Below, piece after piece: positions 6,956 through 15,609 of a stretch of 64,000 nt of DNA. The translations under genes were made by a program, and so were the position numbers. The notes under the pieces were generated by a model. The model ran no database searches. It worked only from the letters and a program-made list of their open reading frames with translations, and was not told the DNA's origin. Positions within the stretch are counted from its first letter, which is position 1, and every line of letters begins with the position of its first letter. This DNA comes from Parvularcula sp039822105 (GTDB taxonomy: Bacteria; Pseudomonadota; Alphaproteobacteria; Caulobacterales; Parvularculaceae), in contig JBCBMW010000002.1 of assembly GCA_039822105.1 (NCBI GenBank), positions 1-64,000 on the forward strand, written 5' to 3'.

Positions 6956-9043
6956 GTGAGCGCCTTAGAGATGTCAAAAACTGAGCCTAGCCAGGATCCG
7001 ATGGACGACGAGCCCGAAGCCAAAAAGCCTGCCCGATCAAAGAAGACGGCCACGACGACCAAAAAAGCAGCGCCGAAGCGGCAGGAGCCCTCAAAGCCTG
7101 GCACTCGTAAGCCTGCTGGAGTCAAACGCGCGACGAAAAAGGCGACCGCGAAGAAGGCTCCTTCCGAGGAGGTGAAAGCGGCCGCCGAGCGGGTTGCCGC
7201 CGCCAAACGCGCTGAACCCAGCAAGAAGCCTGCTGGCGCCTCATCCGGTATCGACCCCATGGCGCCCTATGCGGACATGGCGCGCTTTGCCCGCACGATG
7301 GCCGACATCAACGTGAAGGCCCAGGACGTCATGAAAGACGTCACCGAGCGGCGGATGGACTACACCATGCGCGGCGCCGAGCCTGCGGCGGATCCCTTGG
7401 ACGTGGCAGGTGCGACGACCGATGTCGTGACCGCTCTCTCCACTGACCCCATGCGGGTGATGAACCTGCAGATGTCGCTGTGGGACAATTACACCAAGCT
7501 GTTCACGAACATGGCCGAGCGCTTTTCGGGCCAGACGTCCGAACCAGTGATCAAACCGGCGGCGAGCGACAAGCGCTTCAAACATGAGGCGTGGACGGAG
7601 AATCCTGCGCTCGACTTCGTGAAGCAGAGCTACCTTCTCATGGCGCGCTGGGTGGATGAGGTGATCTTGTCGACGGAAGGCGTTGACGACGCCACCAAAC
7701 GGCGCGCGCAGTTCCATGCGGATCAGTTCCTTGCGGCGATGTCGCCGACCAATGTCCCGGCCCTCAACCCCGAGGTCTATGAGGAGACGGTCAACTCCAA
7801 CGGCCAGAACTTTGTCCGTGGACTTGAGAACTTTATGGCCGACCTCGAGCGTGGTCACGGGGAGCTCGCGATCCGGCAGGCGGACCTCGACTTTTTTGAG
7901 GTCGGTAAGAACCTCGCCACGACCCCGGGCAAGGTTGTCTACCAGAATGAGCTCATGCAGCTTATTCAGTACAGCCCCACAACGGAAACGGTTGCCGAGC
8001 GGCCCATGGTGATTTTCCCACCATGGATCAACAAGTTCTACATCCTCGACCTGCAGCCCCAGAACAGCTTCATTCGTTGGCTCGTGAGCCAAGGCCGGAC
8101 CGTGTTCGTTGTGTCTTGGGTCAATCCAGGGCCAGAGCTGAAAGATAAGTCGTTCCCCGACTATATGCGTCAGGGCGTGTACGAAGCGCTGGAGGCTGTG
8201 ACCCGCGCCACCGGCGTCGAAAGCTTTGATACGATCGGTTACTGCATCGGCGGAACGCTGCTTTCGACCACCCTCGCCTATATGGCTGATCAGGGTGACG
8301 AGCGGATCAACACCGCCACCTTCTTCACCGCCCAAACGGATTTCGCGGAAGCTGGAGATCTCCTCCTCTTTGTCGATGATAAGCAGCTCGATAACATCGA
8401 GAAACAGATCGACGCCTCAGGCGGCGTGCTTGAAGGGTCCGCCATGGCGCGGACTTTCAACATGTTGCGTCCGAACGATCTTATTTGGTCCGCCTTCGTC
8501 GATAACTACTATCTCGGCAAAGAGGCGAAAAAGTTCGACCTGCTCTACTGGAACGCGGACTCCACGCGGATGACCAAGGCATGTCACCTCTACTACCTGC
8601 GTGAGTTCTACCAGCACAACAAACTGTCCGAGGGCGGATTGGAGATCGAAGGCGTGCCGATCGATCTCTCAAGTGTCAGCATTCCGATCTTCATGCAGGC
8701 CGGAGAGAAAGACCATATCGCGCCGCCGCGGTCGGTCTATCGCTCTGCGCGCCTCTTTGGTGGCGACGTGACCTATATGCTGGCCGGCTCCGGTCACATC
8801 GCGGGGGTCGTGAACCATCCGGAGAAGAAAAAGTACCACTACCGGGTGAACGAGGAGCTGCCCGACACGCTTGAGGCGTGGAAGGACGGCTCAGAACTCC
8901 ACGACTACAGCTGGTGGCCCTATTGGATCCAATGGCTGGACGAGCATTCGCCCGGCGAGGTGGATGCGAGAGAACCGGGTGACGGCGGTCTTCCTGTTCT
9001 TGAAGACGCGCCTGGCTCTTATGTGAAAGTCAAAGCCGAGTGA
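6956..9043 (+). CDS. phaC: Class I poly(3-hydroxyalkanoate) synthase with Lys/Ala-rich N-terminal extension
   Basis: A 695-residue PHA synthase that polymerises 3-hydroxyacyl-CoA at the surface of storage granules. The lipase-like box GYCIGG carries the catalytic Cys (residue 430). Asp586 (EKDHIAPP) and His614 (GSGHIAG) complete the triad, and the conserved PPWINKFYILDL precedes it. Class I enzymes are usually near 590 residues. The extra length is a tail of about 95 residues rich in Lys, Ala, Pro and Thr (for example KKTATTTKKAAPKR, VKRATKKATAKKAP), like histone H1 or the PhaF/PhaI phasin tail. The start is uncertain: GTG at 6956 is used, ATG at 6971 is also possible, and both keep the tail. 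A stem-loop follows the gene. Confidence 0.95.
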   Translation: MSALEMSKTEPSQDPMDDEPEAKKPARSKKTATTTKKAAPKRQEPSKPGTRKPAGVKRATKKATAKKAPSEEVKAAAERVAAAKRAEPSKKPAGASSGIDPMAPYADMARFARTMADINVKAQDVMKDVTERRMDYTMRGAEPAADPLDVAGATTDVVTALSTDPMRVMNLQMSLWDNYTKLFTNMAERFSGQTSEPVIKPAASDKRFKHEAWTENPALDFVKQSYLLMARWVDEVILSTEGVDDATKRRAQFHADQFLAAMSPTNVPALNPEVYEETVNSNGQNFVRGLENFMADLERGHGELAIRQADLDFFEVGKNLATTPGKVVYQNELMQLIQYSPTTETVAERPMVIFPPWINKFYILDLQPQNSFIRWLVSQGRTVFVVSWVNPGPELKDKSFPDYMRQGVYEALEAVTRATGVESFDTIGYCIGGTLLSTTLAYMADQGDERINTATFFTAQTDFAEAGDLLLFVDDKQLDNIEKQIDASGGVLEGSAMARTFNMLRPNDLIWSAFVDNYYLGKEAKKFDLLYWNADSTRMTKACHLYYLREFYQHNKLSEGGLEIEGVPIDLSSVSIPIFMQAGEKDHIAPPRSVYRSARLFGGDVTYMLAGSGHIAGVVNHPEKKKYHYRVNEELPDTLEAWKDGSELHDYSWWPYWIQWLDEHSPGEVDAREPGDGGLPVLEDAPGSYVKVKAE

Positions 9044-9049
9044 TCAGCA

Positions 9050-9080
9050 GGCGGGGATTTTAAGAAAATCGCTGCCCGCC
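9050..9080 (+). terminator. Stem-loop after phaC
   Basis: GGCGGG (9050-9055) pairs with CCCGCC (9075-9080), and inside it GATTTT (9056-9061) pairs with the AAAATC of 9065-9070, giving a two-part hairpin directly after the phaC stop. The following bases (CATTCTGATTTT) are moderately T-rich, so this is a probable, not perfect, intrinsic terminator. Confidence 0.55.
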
Positions 9081-9206
9081 CATTCTGATTTTGGCAAATT
9101 TCACCAGGCATTCTTGTCTTGGCAGACAAAGCGCTTCACCCTTTCTTAACGTTCCCAAGCGAACTCAAGATTAATGGGGCGTAAAGAATTTCGGTCGGAT
9201 TGGGGT

Positions 9207-9389
9207 ATGACAAGCGAACGGTCCAAAACGAGAGAGCTCTTGGAGCAACTGGCATCCACCGAATATCGGCGGACTGTCCGTGCTGAGCAGATCTTTCGGA
9301 CCCTGCGCGAGGATGCCCGCCGCGAAGACGGAAGCCGACCGACCGACGCGGAAACCGAAATGGTCAAACGCGCCGGTCAAAAGCGCTAA
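9207..9389 (+). CDS. Small hypothetical protein
   Basis: A 60-residue highly charged, probably helical protein (MTSERSKTRELLEQLASTEY at the N-terminus). ATG at 9207 has a GGGG run close upstream. An in-frame ATG at 9174 would give 71 residues. No known domain, signal or membrane segment. The 3' end overlaps the convergent DUF1499 gene by four bases, which suggests a real compact gene, but evidence is limited to coding appearance. Confidence 0.45.
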   Translation: MTSERSKTRELLEQLASTEYRRTVRAEQIFRTLREDARREDGSRPTDAETEMVKRAGQKR

Positions 9390-10153
9390 ACGTCGCCGGT
9401 CACCGGCGCATGGTCGAAGTCGAGCCGACCGCCCTTGGCTTCCATCTTTTCGATCAAGCTGTCGATCCGCCGGGCGTTAAACCCAAGATCGGACCGTCCC
9501 ACCCGCGACTTTGAGCGGATGTCGATGACCGTCGCGGTACCGTGCGCGTCGCGCAGGCGGATCACCACATCGTCTTTGAAGTCAAAAAGCGGCGTCCGGG
9601 CATAGGCCTCAATCCGCCCCTCTTCGGGAACACTGGCCACAAGGGTCAGACCCTCCGCGCGCACCGCATCTTGGGCGATCACGAACGCCTCTTGGATGGG
9701 AACTGGCATCACAAGCGGCCTCAAATGCGGATAGGCCTCAAGCTGTTGCTCCGTCTGCCCCGGATCATACGCCGGAGGGTTCGACGCATCGGCGCGCAGC
9801 GGGACGATATCGACGAAGACCGGCGGGTCCATCGTGTCCGTCGTGATGTCGTGAATTGGCGGCACCTTCTTCGCCTCGCCGCTCATCCAGAGCGGGACCA
9901 TGCCCAAGACACCGGCCGACGCCGCCACGGCAAGAGCGGCGAAGCCGGCGAGAAATGTCCGGCGGAAGAAAAGCGCGCCCGACGCCGCCACTGTCGCCAG
10001 CGACGCGATGAGCAAAACCGGAACAAGCATCCGCATGCCGCCGAACACGCTCATGAGCGGCACCAAGCCGAACCGGTATCCGTAGATCAGGCTTAAGAAG
10101 ATCAAGACGACCGCAAGGCCGACAAGAGTGACGTAACGTGGCCAAGCAGCCAT
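9386..10153 (-). CDS. DUF1499 membrane protein
   Basis: A 255-residue protein with three hydrophobic N-terminal segments (YVTLVGLAVVLIFLSLIYGY; MRMLVPVLLIASLATVAASG; FAALAVAASAGVLGMVPLWM) and a C-terminal DUF1499 domain of about 115 residues. That domain includes the typical YARTPLFDFKDDVVIRLRD and IDIRSKSRVGRSDLGFNARR patches. The start at 10153 follows a GGAGGGG ribosome site; a longer reading from 10240 lacks one. DUF1499 has no established function. The gene reads on the same strand as the TetR gene upstream, about 116 bases away. Confidence 0.8.
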   Translation of the reverse strand: MAAWPRYVTLVGLAVVLIFLSLIYGYRFGLVPLMSVFGGMRMLVPVLLIASLATVAASGALFFRRTFLAGFAALAVAASAGVLGMVPLWMSGEAKKVPPIHDITTDTMDPPVFVDIVPLRADASNPPAYDPGQTEQQLEAYPHLRPLVMPVPIQEAFVIAQDAVRAEGLTLVASVPEEGRIEAYARTPLFDFKDDVVIRLRDAHGTATVIDIRSKSRVGRSDLGFNARRIDSLIEKMEAKGGRLDFDHAPVTGDV

Positions 10154-10191
10154 GGACCCCTCCAGTGATTTTTTTGAAGAGATAGCACGGC

Positions 10192-10215
10192 ATCGCCGAT
10201 GTGGCGAACGGCGAT
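10192..10215 (-). terminator. Stem-loop downstream of TetR gene
   Basis: ATCGCCG (10192-10198) and CGGCGAT (10209-10215) form a 7-bp stem with a 10-base loop between the TetR gene and the DUF1499 gene. No T-run follows on the minus strand, so termination is only possible. Confidence 0.3.
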
Positions 10216-10269
10216 CACGTTTGCTCAGTCGGCCGGACAAATGCGCGGTGTGCGTGGACGCCAGCCCCG

Positions 10270-10974
10270 CTATTTCACCGACATGGCCTCGAGCCGATCG
10301 ATGGCGTTGTGCAGCCGATCCATCATGTCCGGGGCCCGTTCAGTTGCCTGTCGCGGCCCCTGCAGCACAGCCAGCATCGCTGTCATCAGTGCCGTGATCG
10401 CCTGGGCACAATGATCTTGCCGTTTTGGACCATCAAGCAAGAGGGCGCTCCGGCCCGCGTACTCAAGCGTCCCGTAGAGCATATCGCGCAGGACACGGAT
10501 CTCAGCCATGGGCGTGAAGACCCCCATATCCTGCCCCCGGCGCAAAACCCGGTCGAGGACGATCACATAGTCTCGTTTGTAGGAAGACGGAGGATCATCG
10601 CCTTCCATGTAAGTGAGCGAGAACGACAGCTCGAGCAACGGCCAATCTGTGATCAGAAGGTCCAGGTGGAAACGCGTGAGGCCTTCAAGCTGCGCGACGG
10701 GATCGTCACCAGCATCGTCCACAGCCCTATGCGCCCCACGGGTGAGATCCTCCCAATGCTGCGCCACCACCGCCCGCATGAGATCCGATTTGTTCTTGTA
10801 GTAGAGATAGAGGGTGCCTTCCGCGACCCCAGCGCGCTCGGCAATCTCCGCCATCCGTGCACCGCGCAAACCACCTTCTAGAAAGGCCTCGCGCGCGGCA
10901 GCAACGATCGCCTCTTCACGCTCGGCGAGCCGTTCGCGTTTGGTCTGGTTTGTTCTTTGCAAGGACTCACTCAT
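10270..10974 (-). CDS. TetR family regulator (AtuR-like by context)
   Basis: A 234-residue TetR-type repressor. The N-terminal helix-turn-helix spans about residues 20-66 (IVAAAREAFLEGGLRGARMA, IAERAGVAEGTLYLYYKNKS), followed by an all-helical ligand domain. It begins nine bases after the acyl-CoA dehydrogenase stop on the same strand, so the two genes form one transcript. It most likely controls the divergent promoter region 12142-12232 and so the whole Atu-like locus, as AtuR does in Pseudomonas. The ligand is unknown; an acyl-CoA intermediate is plausible. Confidence 0.85.
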   Translation of the reverse strand: MSESLQRTNQTKRERLAEREEAIVAAAREAFLEGGLRGARMAEIAERAGVAEGTLYLYYKNKSDLMRAVVAQHWEDLTRGAHRAVDDAGDDPVAQLEGLTRFHLDLLITDWPLLELSFSLTYMEGDDPPSSYKRDYVIVLDRVLRRGQDMGVFTPMAEIRVLRDMLYGTLEYAGRSALLLDGPKRQDHCAQAITALMTAMLAVLQGPRQATERAPDMMDRLHNAIDRLEAMSVK

Positions 10975-10983
10975 GACAGCGGG

Positions 10984-12141
10984 TTAGAACCCCATCTGCC
11001 GGACAGCAAGGTCACGCATGATCTCCTCAGAACCGCCGCCGATCGCCATGACTTTGACCTCACGGTAGATACGTTCGATCCGGTTACCGCGGAGATACCC
11101 CGCGCCGCCCATGATCTGCATACCCTCTGACGCGACAAACTCGAGATTCTTGGTGGTGAAGACTTTGCCCTTACAAATCTCTGCGACGGGCATTGGGGCG
11201 CGGTTTTCAAAGGCTTCGTTCACCTGCCAACAGATTTGGTTGAGATAGGCCTCGGTCGCATCGATCCGTGCACTCATATCCGCGATCTTGTGCCGGATAA
11301 CCTGGTGTTTGATCAGCGGTTTGCCGAACGTCACCCGATCTTGTGCCCAGGCGAGAGCGTCCTCATAGACGGCCTTCATCGCGCCAAGAGACCCGGCGAT
11401 GAGGCCCACGCGCTCTAGATTGAAGTTCTCCATGATCGCAATGAAGCCGTGGTCGACGTCGCCCATCAGCGCTTCAGCAGGCACAAACGCATCGTCGAAA
11501 AAGAGTGTGGCCTGATCAGAACACCACCACCCCATCTTCCGGTCGAGCGATTGCCGGGTGAAACCCTCCGTATCGGCATCAACGAAGAAGAGGGAGATAC
11601 CCTGAAGACCTTCTCCGCCGGTCCGCGCGCCGACGACGAAATAGTCCGAGGTCATGCCGCCGGTGATGAAGGTCTTTGACCCGTTGAGGCGCCAACCGTT
11701 CCCGTCGCGCCGAGCAGTTGTCTTCATACTGGCCACATCAGAGCCGCCGCCCGGTTCGGTGATCCCAAGCGAGCTGCCTTTCCGCCCCGAGACGACCTCG
11801 GGCACAACCCGCTTGGGAATGTCAGGCGACGCGAGCCGGACGATGGGATCGATCGAGATCGTCCGTCCATTGATCGCTGCAGCAATGCCGCCCGCCCCGG
11901 CACGCGCGAGCTCTTCCTGATAGGCCGCACGCATAAAACAGTCATCGAAGCCGAGACCGCCCAGCTCCTCGGGCACCCCGAAACCGTAGCCGCCGAGCGC
12001 GCCCACCTCCTCGTGGATCGCCCAGGGGATCTCCCCTGCCTCATCCCACTCGTCGGCGTTGGGCCGCAGCCGATCATCGACATAGCGGCGGATGGTGTCC
12101 CGGAACGCCTCGCGTTCCTCAGTGCTGAAGGGATCGAGCAT
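10984..12141 (-). CDS. Acyl-CoA dehydrogenase (AtuD-like by context)
   Basis: A 385-residue FAD-dependent acyl-CoA dehydrogenase. Typical motifs are SLGITEPGGGSDVASMKTTA (about residues 120-139), YVFGKPL-like DRVTFGKPLIKHQ, QIMGGAGYLRGNRIERIYRE and the C-terminal GGGSEEIMRDL. The start at 12141 is preferred because AAAGGCAG precedes it and the protein then opens at the usual family position; the in-frame ATG at 12174 has no ribosome site. In Pseudomonas the Atu enzymes oxidise citronellyl-CoA, and this one holds the same position in a very similar gene set, but its substrate is inferred only. Confidence 0.9.
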   Translation of the reverse strand: MLDPFSTEEREAFRDTIRRYVDDRLRPNADEWDEAGEIPWAIHEEVGALGGYGFGVPEELGGLGFDDCFMRAAYQEELARAGAGGIAAAINGRTISIDPIVRLASPDIPKRVVPEVVSGRKGSSLGITEPGGGSDVASMKTTARRDGNGWRLNGSKTFITGGMTSDYFVVGARTGGEGLQGISLFFVDADTEGFTRQSLDRKMGWWCSDQATLFFDDAFVPAEALMGDVDHGFIAIMENFNLERVGLIAGSLGAMKAVYEDALAWAQDRVTFGKPLIKHQVIRHKIADMSARIDATEAYLNQICWQVNEAFENRAPMPVAEICKGKVFTTKNLEFVASEGMQIMGGAGYLRGNRIERIYREVKVMAIGGGSEEIMRDLAVRQMGF

Positions 12142-12164
12142 GACGTAGCTGCCTTTCGAGTGCG

Positions 12165-12181
12165 CCTCATTCATTATGAGG
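12165..12181. promoter_or_regulatory. Inverted repeat between acyl-CoA dehydrogenase and atuA-like genes
   Basis: CCTCAT (12165-12170) and ATGAGG (12176-12181) form a 6-bp dyad with five bases between, in the 91-base divergent region. It is the best candidate operator for the TetR regulator encoded in the leftward transcript. Confidence 0.4.
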
Positions 12182-12232
12182 GTTGCTCAATTCTTCGGTC
12201 AAGGGCATGAAGACAGCCAGAGGAGAAGCGCT

Positions 12233-13990
12233 ATGCGGATCGGCGGAGCGAGCGGATATTGGGGTGAAAGCGCCATGGCGACGCCGCAGCTCTTGGCGGC
12301 CGGCGTCGACGTTTTGGTCTACGACTACCTCGCCGAGATCACGATGAGCCTGCTGGCGCGCGCCAAGGCGAAAGATCCGGAAGCCGGCTTTGCCACTGAC
12401 TTCATCAGCGCGGCGATGAAACCGCACCTCACCGAAATCGCGCGTTCCGGGACCAAGGTGATCAGCAATGCGGGCGGGGTGAACCCCGAGGCCTGCGGGC
12501 GAGCACTGCGCGGCTTGATCGCAGAGGCGGGGCTTTCCCTGAAGGTCGCTGTGGTGACCGGGGACGATCTTTCGCAGCAAGCTGAGGATATCGCTGGCGC
12601 GGGGCACACCGAGATGTTCAGCGGGGAGGCTTTTCCGAGCGTCAAGCGTCTTGCCAGCATGAACGCGTATCTCGGCGCGTTTCCGATCGCCGAGGCGCTG
12701 CGCCAGGGCGCGGACATCGTCGTCACGGGCCGCTGCGTTGACAGCGCCGTGACACTCGGTGCGCTGATCGCTGAATATGGCTGGGGTCCAGAAGACTGGA
12801 ACCTCTTGGCCGCAGGCAGCCTGGTCGGCCACGTTCTCGAATGCGGGCCGCAAGCAACCGGCGGGAACTTCACCGACTGGCGCGATGTCCCCAACCGGGC
12901 CGAGATCGGATACCCCATCGCTGAGGTTGCTGCGGACGGAAGCGCGGTCATCTCCAAGCCAGAAGGATCAGGCGGCCTTGTCAGTGTCGGGACCGTATCT
13001 GAACAGATCGTCTATGAGATCGGCGATCCCGGTGCCTACCTCCTGCCCGACGTTGTTTGCGACTTTCGGAGCGTTGAGGTCGAGCAAGCAGGCGAGAACT
13101 GCGTGCGTGTTACCGGTGCCAAGGGCCGTTCCGCTCCGTCCACCTACAAAGTCTGCGCCACCTATGGCGACGGCTGGCGTGCCGGTCTGACGCCCACATT
13201 CTATGGGTTTGAAGCGGACGCCAAAGCCCGCGCCTTTGCAGACGACGTGATCGCTCGAACAGAAGCCCGCCTGCGGGCCGCCAACCTCCCTCCCCTGACA
13301 GAGACCAGTGTCGAGGTGATCGGCGCGGGGAGCCTTTTGGGTGAGAGCCGCACGGCCGACGAAGTCGTCGTCAAACTGGCGGCGCGCCACCCTGATGCCG
13401 TCGGGGTTGGCGTCTTGCTCAAAGAAGCCGCCGGGATCGGCCTTGCAAGCGCGCCAGGCCTCTCAGGCTTTGCCGGTGCGCGACCGAAACCTTCTCCCGT
13501 TGTTCGGCTTTTCTCGTTCCTTCTGCCCAAGGATCAGGTGGATATCGCCATCGATATGGGCGACGGCCCCGTGCCCTTCTCTGTACCGATCACAGGAGCC
13601 CAGGCTGATGACGCTTCTGACGTGGAGGTCTCTGCGGTCACGACCGATGAACCTCTCGTCGAAGTCCCGCTGATCAAGGCAGCATGGGCCCGCTCTGGGG
13701 ATAAGGGCGCGAGTGCCAATGCTGGCGTGATTGCGCGGCACCCCGACCTTCTGCCCTATCTCTGGGAACAGCTCACCGAGGACGCCGTCGCCGCGAGATT
13801 CAGCCACGTGCTTGAAGGCGAAGTGCAGCGCTTCGCCATGCCCGGCCTCGGCGCTATCAATTTTCTTCTCACTGAGGCCCTCGGCGGCGGCGGCATCGCC
13901 AGCCTCCGCGCCGATGCGCAAGGAAAAGGGTTCAGCCAAGTGATGCTCACCATGCCCGTCCGCGTCCCTGAAAGGTTGATCGCGTCATGA
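12233..13990 (+). CDS. AtuA family protein (DUF1446)
   Basis: A 585-residue protein of the acyclic terpene utilisation AtuA family. The N-terminal DUF1446 domain (about residues 1-440) begins RIGGASGYWGES and contains VISNAGGVNPEACGRAL and DIVVTGRCVDSAVTLG. The C-terminal part (about 485-580; KAAWARSGDKGASANAGVIA) matches the AtuA-like ferredoxin-fold domain. AtuA is needed for citronellol/geraniol growth in Pseudomonas but its reaction is not settled. The start at 12233 follows an AGGAG site. It is the first gene of a six-gene operon whose members all overlap by four bases or one base. Confidence 0.85.
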   Translation: MRIGGASGYWGESAMATPQLLAAGVDVLVYDYLAEITMSLLARAKAKDPEAGFATDFISAAMKPHLTEIARSGTKVISNAGGVNPEACGRALRGLIAEAGLSLKVAVVTGDDLSQQAEDIAGAGHTEMFSGEAFPSVKRLASMNAYLGAFPIAEALRQGADIVVTGRCVDSAVTLGALIAEYGWGPEDWNLLAAGSLVGHVLECGPQATGGNFTDWRDVPNRAEIGYPIAEVAADGSAVISKPEGSGGLVSVGTVSEQIVYEIGDPGAYLLPDVVCDFRSVEVEQAGENCVRVTGAKGRSAPSTYKVCATYGDGWRAGLTPTFYGFEADAKARAFADDVIARTEARLRAANLPPLTETSVEVIGAGSLLGESRTADEVVVKLAARHPDAVGVGVLLKEAAGIGLASAPGLSGFAGARPKPSPVVRLFSFLLPKDQVDIAIDMGDGPVPFSVPITGAQADDASDVEVSAVTTDEPLVEVPLIKAAWARSGDKGASANAGVIARHPDLLPYLWEQLTEDAVAARFSHVLEGEVQRFAMPGLGAINFLLTEALGGGGIASLRADAQGKGFSQVMLTMPVRVPERLIAS

Positions 13991-15609
13991 CTGTCTTCCG
14001 TTCCAAGATCGATCCTGAAAGCGAGAGCTTTCAGCAAAACCGCGAGGATATGCTCGCGCTCATCGGCCGTATGGAAGAGCTCAACGCTCGTGCGCCCGCC
14101 CTCTCCGCGCGACGTCAGGACCGGTTCGAAGCACGCGGACAGCTTCTGCCGCGTGAACGGCTCGCCCGGTTGCTCGACCCTGGGATGCCCTTCCTGCCGA
14201 TCGGCAACCTCTCTGGCTACATGACTGATACCAAGGACGAGACGAAGTCTGTTCCCGGATCAACGCTGGTCGCCGGGATCGGCTATGTGGCCGGCACACG
14301 CTGCGTGATCACCGTCGACGACAGCGGAATCGCCGCTGGTGCGATCAAGGGCGGCGCGGGTTACAAGCTCGACCGCTGCGAAAAGATCGCACTCGAACAA
14401 AACCTTCCCTACATCCACCTGGTGGAGAGCGCTGGCGGAGACCTTCTCAACTACACGGTTGAAGGTTTCGTCATCTATGGCGCACTGTTCGCCAATCTGG
14501 CACGATTGTCCGGGGCCGGCATACCGACACTCGCGGTGCTCCACGGCTCATCGACGGCAGGCGGCGCCTATATGCCAGGTCTTTCCGACTACGTCGTGGC
14601 GGTGAAGGGACGCGGCAAAGCGTTCTTGGCAGGGCCACCACTTCTGAAAGCCGCCACCGGCGAAGTTGCCAATGATGAAGACCTGGGCGGCGCGGATATG
14701 CACGCCTCCGTCTCCGGTCTTGCTGAATACCTAGCCGAAGACGACGCAGACGCGATGCTGATTGCGCGGGAGGTGATGGGCCGTGTCCGGTGGAATGAAA
14801 GTGCCCCGCCGGGGCGCGACGGGCATTTCGACGAGCCGGTCTACGACGCCGATGAACTCGCCGGCGTGGTTCCTGCAGACTATCGTCAGCCTTATGATGT
14901 TCGCGAGGTCATCGGCCGCGTGGTCGATGGTTCGGACTTCACGGACTTCAAACCGCGCTTCGGCTCGGCCACGGTATGCGCGCAGGCATCAATCTATGGT
15001 CAACCTTGCGGGATCATCGGCAACAACGGTCCCATCGATAACGCGGGGGCACATAAGGCCGCGCAGTTCATGCAACTGATGGAGAGCGCGGGTCACCCCA
15101 TCATCTTCTTGCAGAACACCACCGGGTATATGGTCGGTACAGAAACTGAACGTGCAGGGATGATCAAAAACGGCTCCAAAATGATCCAGGCCGTTGCCAA
15201 CGTCACAGTGCCGCGGATCACGCTCAACATCGGTGCAAGTTTTGGTGCCGGAAATTACGGGATGTGCGGACGCGGGTTTGATCCCGATTTCCTCTTCACC
15301 TGGCCCAACGCGATGACCGGCGTGATGGGCGGCGAGCAGGCAGCCAAGGTGATGAGCATCGTCGCCGAAGACGCAGCGGCAGCGAAAGGTGTGGAACCCA
15401 ACCGCGAAGCACTCGCTATGCAAGAGGCCGCCCTCAAACATCAATTTGATAGCCAGGCGGATGCTTTCTATACGTCGGGCCACAATCTCGATGACGGCAT
15501 GATTGACCCTCGCGATACCCGGCGGGTTCTCGGCTTTTTGCTCGGTACGGTGATGGAAGGGCGCGGCCGCAAACCCAACCGTCTTTCCTTTGGCGCAGCG
15601 AGGATGTGA
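13987..15609 (+). CDS. Acyl-CoA carboxylase carboxyltransferase subunit (AtuC/MccB type)
   Basis: A 540-residue beta subunit of a biotin-dependent acyl-CoA carboxylase, with N- and C-terminal crotonase-fold carboxyltransferase domains. Visible features are VVAKGRGKAFLAGPPLLKAATGE-like text around residues 200-220 (KAFLAGPPLLKAATGE), NNGPIDNAGAHKAAQF and LQNTTGYMVGTETERAG, and the glycine-rich GASFGAGNYGMCGRG. It resembles geranyl-CoA and methylcrotonyl-CoA carboxylases, which act on 3-methyl branched enoyl-CoAs. AtuA context favours geranyl-CoA-like substrates, but leucine/isovalerate breakdown cannot be excluded. It overlaps the atuA-like stop by four bases. Confidence 0.88.
   Translation: MTVFRSKIDPESESFQQNREDMLALIGRMEELNARAPALSARRQDRFEARGQLLPRERLARLLDPGMPFLPIGNLSGYMTDTKDETKSVPGSTLVAGIGYVAGTRCVITVDDSGIAAGAIKGGAGYKLDRCEKIALEQNLPYIHLVESAGGDLLNYTVEGFVIYGALFANLARLSGAGIPTLAVLHGSSTAGGAYMPGLSDYVVAVKGRGKAFLAGPPLLKAATGEVANDEDLGGADMHASVSGLAEYLAEDDADAMLIAREVMGRVRWNESAPPGRDGHFDEPVYDADELAGVVPADYRQPYDVREVIGRVVDGSDFTDFKPRFGSATVCAQASIYGQPCGIIGNNGPIDNAGAHKAAQFMQLMESAGHPIIFLQNTTGYMVGTETERAGMIKNGSKMIQAVANVTVPRITLNIGASFGAGNYGMCGRGFDPDFLFTWPNAMTGVMGGEQAAKVMSIVAEDAAAAKGVEPNREALAMQEAALKHQFDSQADAFYTSGHNLDDGMIDPRDTRRVLGFLLGTVMEGRGRKPNRLSFGAARM

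Noticed and set aside
7241..8335. 364-codon open frame on the minus strand inside phaC
   Set aside because: It is antisense to a gene with full catalytic motifs. Its translation shows no domain, and open antisense frames are expected in GC-rich DNA.
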